In this document: positions 47,776 through 64,000 of the stretch, one piece after another
Layout of the letters: every line of letters starts with the position of its first letter
How positions within the stretch are numbered: position 1 is the stretch's first letter
Origin: Anas platyrhynchos
Taxonomy: Eukaryota; Chordata; Aves; Anseriformes; Anatidae
Direction: 5' to 3'
DNA length: 64,000 nt
Assembly (NCBI RefSeq): GCF_047663525.1
Contig: NC_092592.1
Location: forward strand, 26,531,001-26,595,000
Notes under the pieces: generated by a model
The model's input: the letters and a program-made list of their open reading frames with translations, nothing else
What the model was told of the DNA's origin: nothing
Databases searched by the model: none
Program-made: the position numbers and the translations under genes

Positions 47776-48642
47776 GCACCTGTGCAAGTGTCAGGAGAGA
47801 TGAGAGGAGCGCTTGGTGCATGCGTGGCTGTGCGAGTCGGGTGGGAGCAGAGCTCACAGACCTGGTGTGCATCTTGCAGGGCCATTTCCCTCTCAGTAGG
47901 GCACAGCATGCTTCTGCCTTGGTGTTTTGTGCCAGCTGCAGCTCAGGCACTAGTAAACCCTCCCAGCAGAGGTCATCGTGAAGATGAAGGGATTGCACTT
48001 ACCTCTTCCCCTGCTGTACTGCTACATGACTCAGGTGGGGCTGAGAGGCTTGCATCCCTCCTGCTGTTTGCTCTGCTGTACCTGTGCCACTTGATTTGGA
48101 CTTCCCACGATCTGTGTCTGCACAACATCAGTGTACCAGCTTCCCCCACACACTTGCCAAGCTTTAAGCTAAACCAAGGCTCATTTAGCATACCTTAACA
48201 TCAGACTTTTAGTTGGAAGATGAAATGGTTACAAGAAGTAAATAAATTATAACATCTGCTCTTAGATTAAACTGTAAATTTCATTCCACAATGCTACAGC
48301 ATCTCTTAGCTAAGTTCCCTTGGTACAATGAACACAAAAACTAAGACCCACAAGGGGCTGTGGTCTCCCTGCGTGATGTAACTTTCCCCTCTCTACTGCA
48401 GTAAGTTACACAGACCCTTGTGCACAGCAGGCAGAGTGTGGCAGCAAGGGTCACAGCTCAAGTCCGTATCTTCTGTCCCTGACAGCCAGAGAAGCCACTC
48501 TCTCCCTTTCACTTCTCAGCTGCAGAAACACAAATTCCCAGGCAGTCCAGCTGCAGGGAGATCCAGGTGCCAGGTTGGTGAGTCCAAGCAGGAGGGAGCT
48601 GCTCACCTGCACGCTGCTCCACTCCACTTACATCCACTCCAC
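47776..48642. other. Convergent intergenic or 3' UTR region between DNMBP and ABCC2
   Basis: Contains the presumed ABCC2 3' untranslated region (minus strand) and perhaps a distal end of DNMBP. I see no AATAAA or ATTAAA on the minus strand here, so the ABCC2 cleavage site is not located. No other gene is supported. Confidence 0.6.
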
Positions 48643-62692
<14,050 letters not shown>

Positions 62693-62904
62693 CTAGAAGG
62701 AAAATCGGTCTGAGCTTCAGGCAGGGCAGCAAGACTAGGTCTTCCTTTTAAACGTGCCTTTGGGGCATGTGTCCCAGGACGTGGTCTTCTGGGATTCACT
62801 ATTCTGAAGACACTCAGCTCGCTGCCAGCCCTATAGGAGCTTTGGACTTAAATGCAAAGAGCAAAGGTTTATTTCAGAAAGATGTAAGATCAAACTCCTC
62901 ACAG

Positions 62905-62919
62905 AAAAAAAAAAAAAAA
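62905..62919. repeat. Poly(A) run
   Basis: Fifteen consecutive A in the ABCC2 intron. Simple sequence. Confidence 0.85.
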
Positions 62920-63268
62920 GGTCTGAAAGCACACGATACAGCAGGGCACTACTCTGTTAAGAGAGTTTTAGATTTGCTGTGAGGAGTGAATATTGAATAT
63001 CACTTATCTCTGGGCAGTCCCCTCGGATTAAAATCTCTCATAAACTTAGCATGTAAAACCAAATGACATGATAAAAGAGCAATTGTTAGCAAACCGGGGT
63101 GCTATGTTTGCTTGTAAGTGTAGCTCCTAAGTTTTATGGCTTTAAGACTGCTACAACAGCTCATAACTTCTACGAGAGATCTGCTACTTCTGCACGTATT
63201 CTATCACAGCTAACAGCCTCTATGTCCTTAGTTTCCTAGAGGACACATCTCACAAATCGTTACTCATA

Positions 63269-63336
63269 AATCACATCTTTAATCACAGATTTTTAATCAC
63301 AAAACTTTAATCCCAAATCTTTAATTACAAATCTCT
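63269..63336. repeat. 14-bp degenerate minisatellite, five copies
   Basis: Units of the form AATCACAAATCTTT occur at 63269 (12 bases), 63281, 63295, 63309 and 63323, each differing at one to four positions. The array is A/T-rich with a strand bias towards A, C and T. Confidence 0.85.
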
Positions 63337-64000
63337 ACTCCCTAGGAATTCTGTAGCACTTCACAAGTCTTCCCACAAAATTCAGCAGTTACATGCAGGA
63401 AACTGAGATATCAGAGCAGCATGCCATGGACTGATGCTCATACTGTGCTATCAGTCCTGTGAAACCCATACTCCTCCCTCCTTGACCTACACTTCACCCT
63501 ACTGCAGCTTCACCCTTCAGCCCGGCTGCTGAGACACGCAGCTGGGGCCCTTGCTGCTGCAGGGCACGAGGCTGGTTATGGATGGCACAGCTGATCCCAG
63601 ACCCCTTGGGAGGTTGTGCCTGCTGGAGACGTGTTATAAAAAAAAGAAATCCAGTGTTTTGCATCCAGTTTCTGGGGCTGGCCCCCATCACTTACCGGAG
63701 GAGCAGTCAAGTCCTTTCTGATGTATCCCTGTGCTCAGCCTGGCTGCCACATTGCCCATAGCTATGCCTAGTGCACAGCTCTCACCACCCCATCCTGCCC
63801 TGCCTGGGATCTTCCTTAAAGCAGAAAGGTCACTAAAGCCTCTGGCAGAAAGTTCAGCTATGGCCACAGACACTGTGCCTATCCCAATTTTTAGTAAGCA
63901 GGAGGGAGCACCACACAGCCAGACACCCACCCTCAGCCTATTCCCTTGGGCACTTCCCATACATATTGAGGGCTGCTCCCTACCCATCTCCCCAGCTGTT

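Larger units (their letters stand above)
62693..64000 (-). other. ABCC2: ABCC2 upstream intron, A/T-rich, with simple repeats
   Basis: No exon encoding the expected N-terminal TMD0 segment is found on the minus strand here, so the remaining 5' exons are off the right edge. The region contains an A15 run (62905-62919) and a 14-bp degenerate tandem repeat (63269-63336). Confidence 0.6.

Noticed and set aside
63494-63987. Minus-strand frames near the right edge as candidate N-terminal ABCC2 exons
   Set aside because: Neither resembles the TMD0 segment expected before the exon at 62692, and no in-phase donor was seen.

Overview
The window is nuclear DNA of a vertebrate, most likely a bird. It holds three multi-exon protein genes with GT-AG introns, two GC-rich CpG-island promoters, compact introns and CR1-type LINE relics. 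The genes lie in the order CPN1 (+) - DNMBP (+) - ABCC2 (-), the same neighbourhood as human 10q24 read in the opposite direction. I cannot name the species. CR1 fragments, short introns and high-GC promoters favour a bird over a turtle or crocodile, but this is inference.

Layout. Bases 1-1030 hold nothing I can assign. A CpG island (about 1030-2260) covers the promoter and first exon of CPN1, whose nine coding exons run from 1768 to 10838 and encode a complete 453-residue carboxypeptidase N catalytic chain. About 4.3 kb of intergenic DNA follows. A second CpG island (about 15250-16150) marks the DNMBP promoter and a probable noncoding first exon. After an 8.5-kb first intron come 16 coding exons (24277-46772) for a 1521-residue Tuba protein with the order SH3 x4 - disordered linker - DH - BAR - SH3 x2. 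The 10.7-kb intron between the last linker exon and the first DH exon contains a 349-codon Arg/Glu/Asp/Tyr-rich open exon (31179-32226). Its donor phase matches the DH exon exactly, so it is a strong candidate for an alternative first coding exon. DNMBP and ABCC2 converge: DNMBP has a poly(A) signal at 47748, and ABCC2 stops at 48643. The last 29 coding exons of ABCC2 (48643-62692, minus strand) give 1435 residues; the first roughly 110 residues lie beyond the right edge.

The three genes do not form a pathway. CPN1 is a secreted plasma peptidase, DNMBP is a cytosolic Cdc42 exchange factor that links dynamin to actin, and ABCC2 is an apical organic-anion export pump. CPN1 and ABCC2 are both strongly hepatic in mammals. 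There is no prokaryotic-style system, CRISPR array or obviously foreign gene cluster. The items most worth a second look are the alternative DNMBP exon with its 48-bp in-frame repeats, an 18-nt microexon in the DH domain, the GGGAC array next to the CPN1 exon 1 donor, and several old LINE relics.
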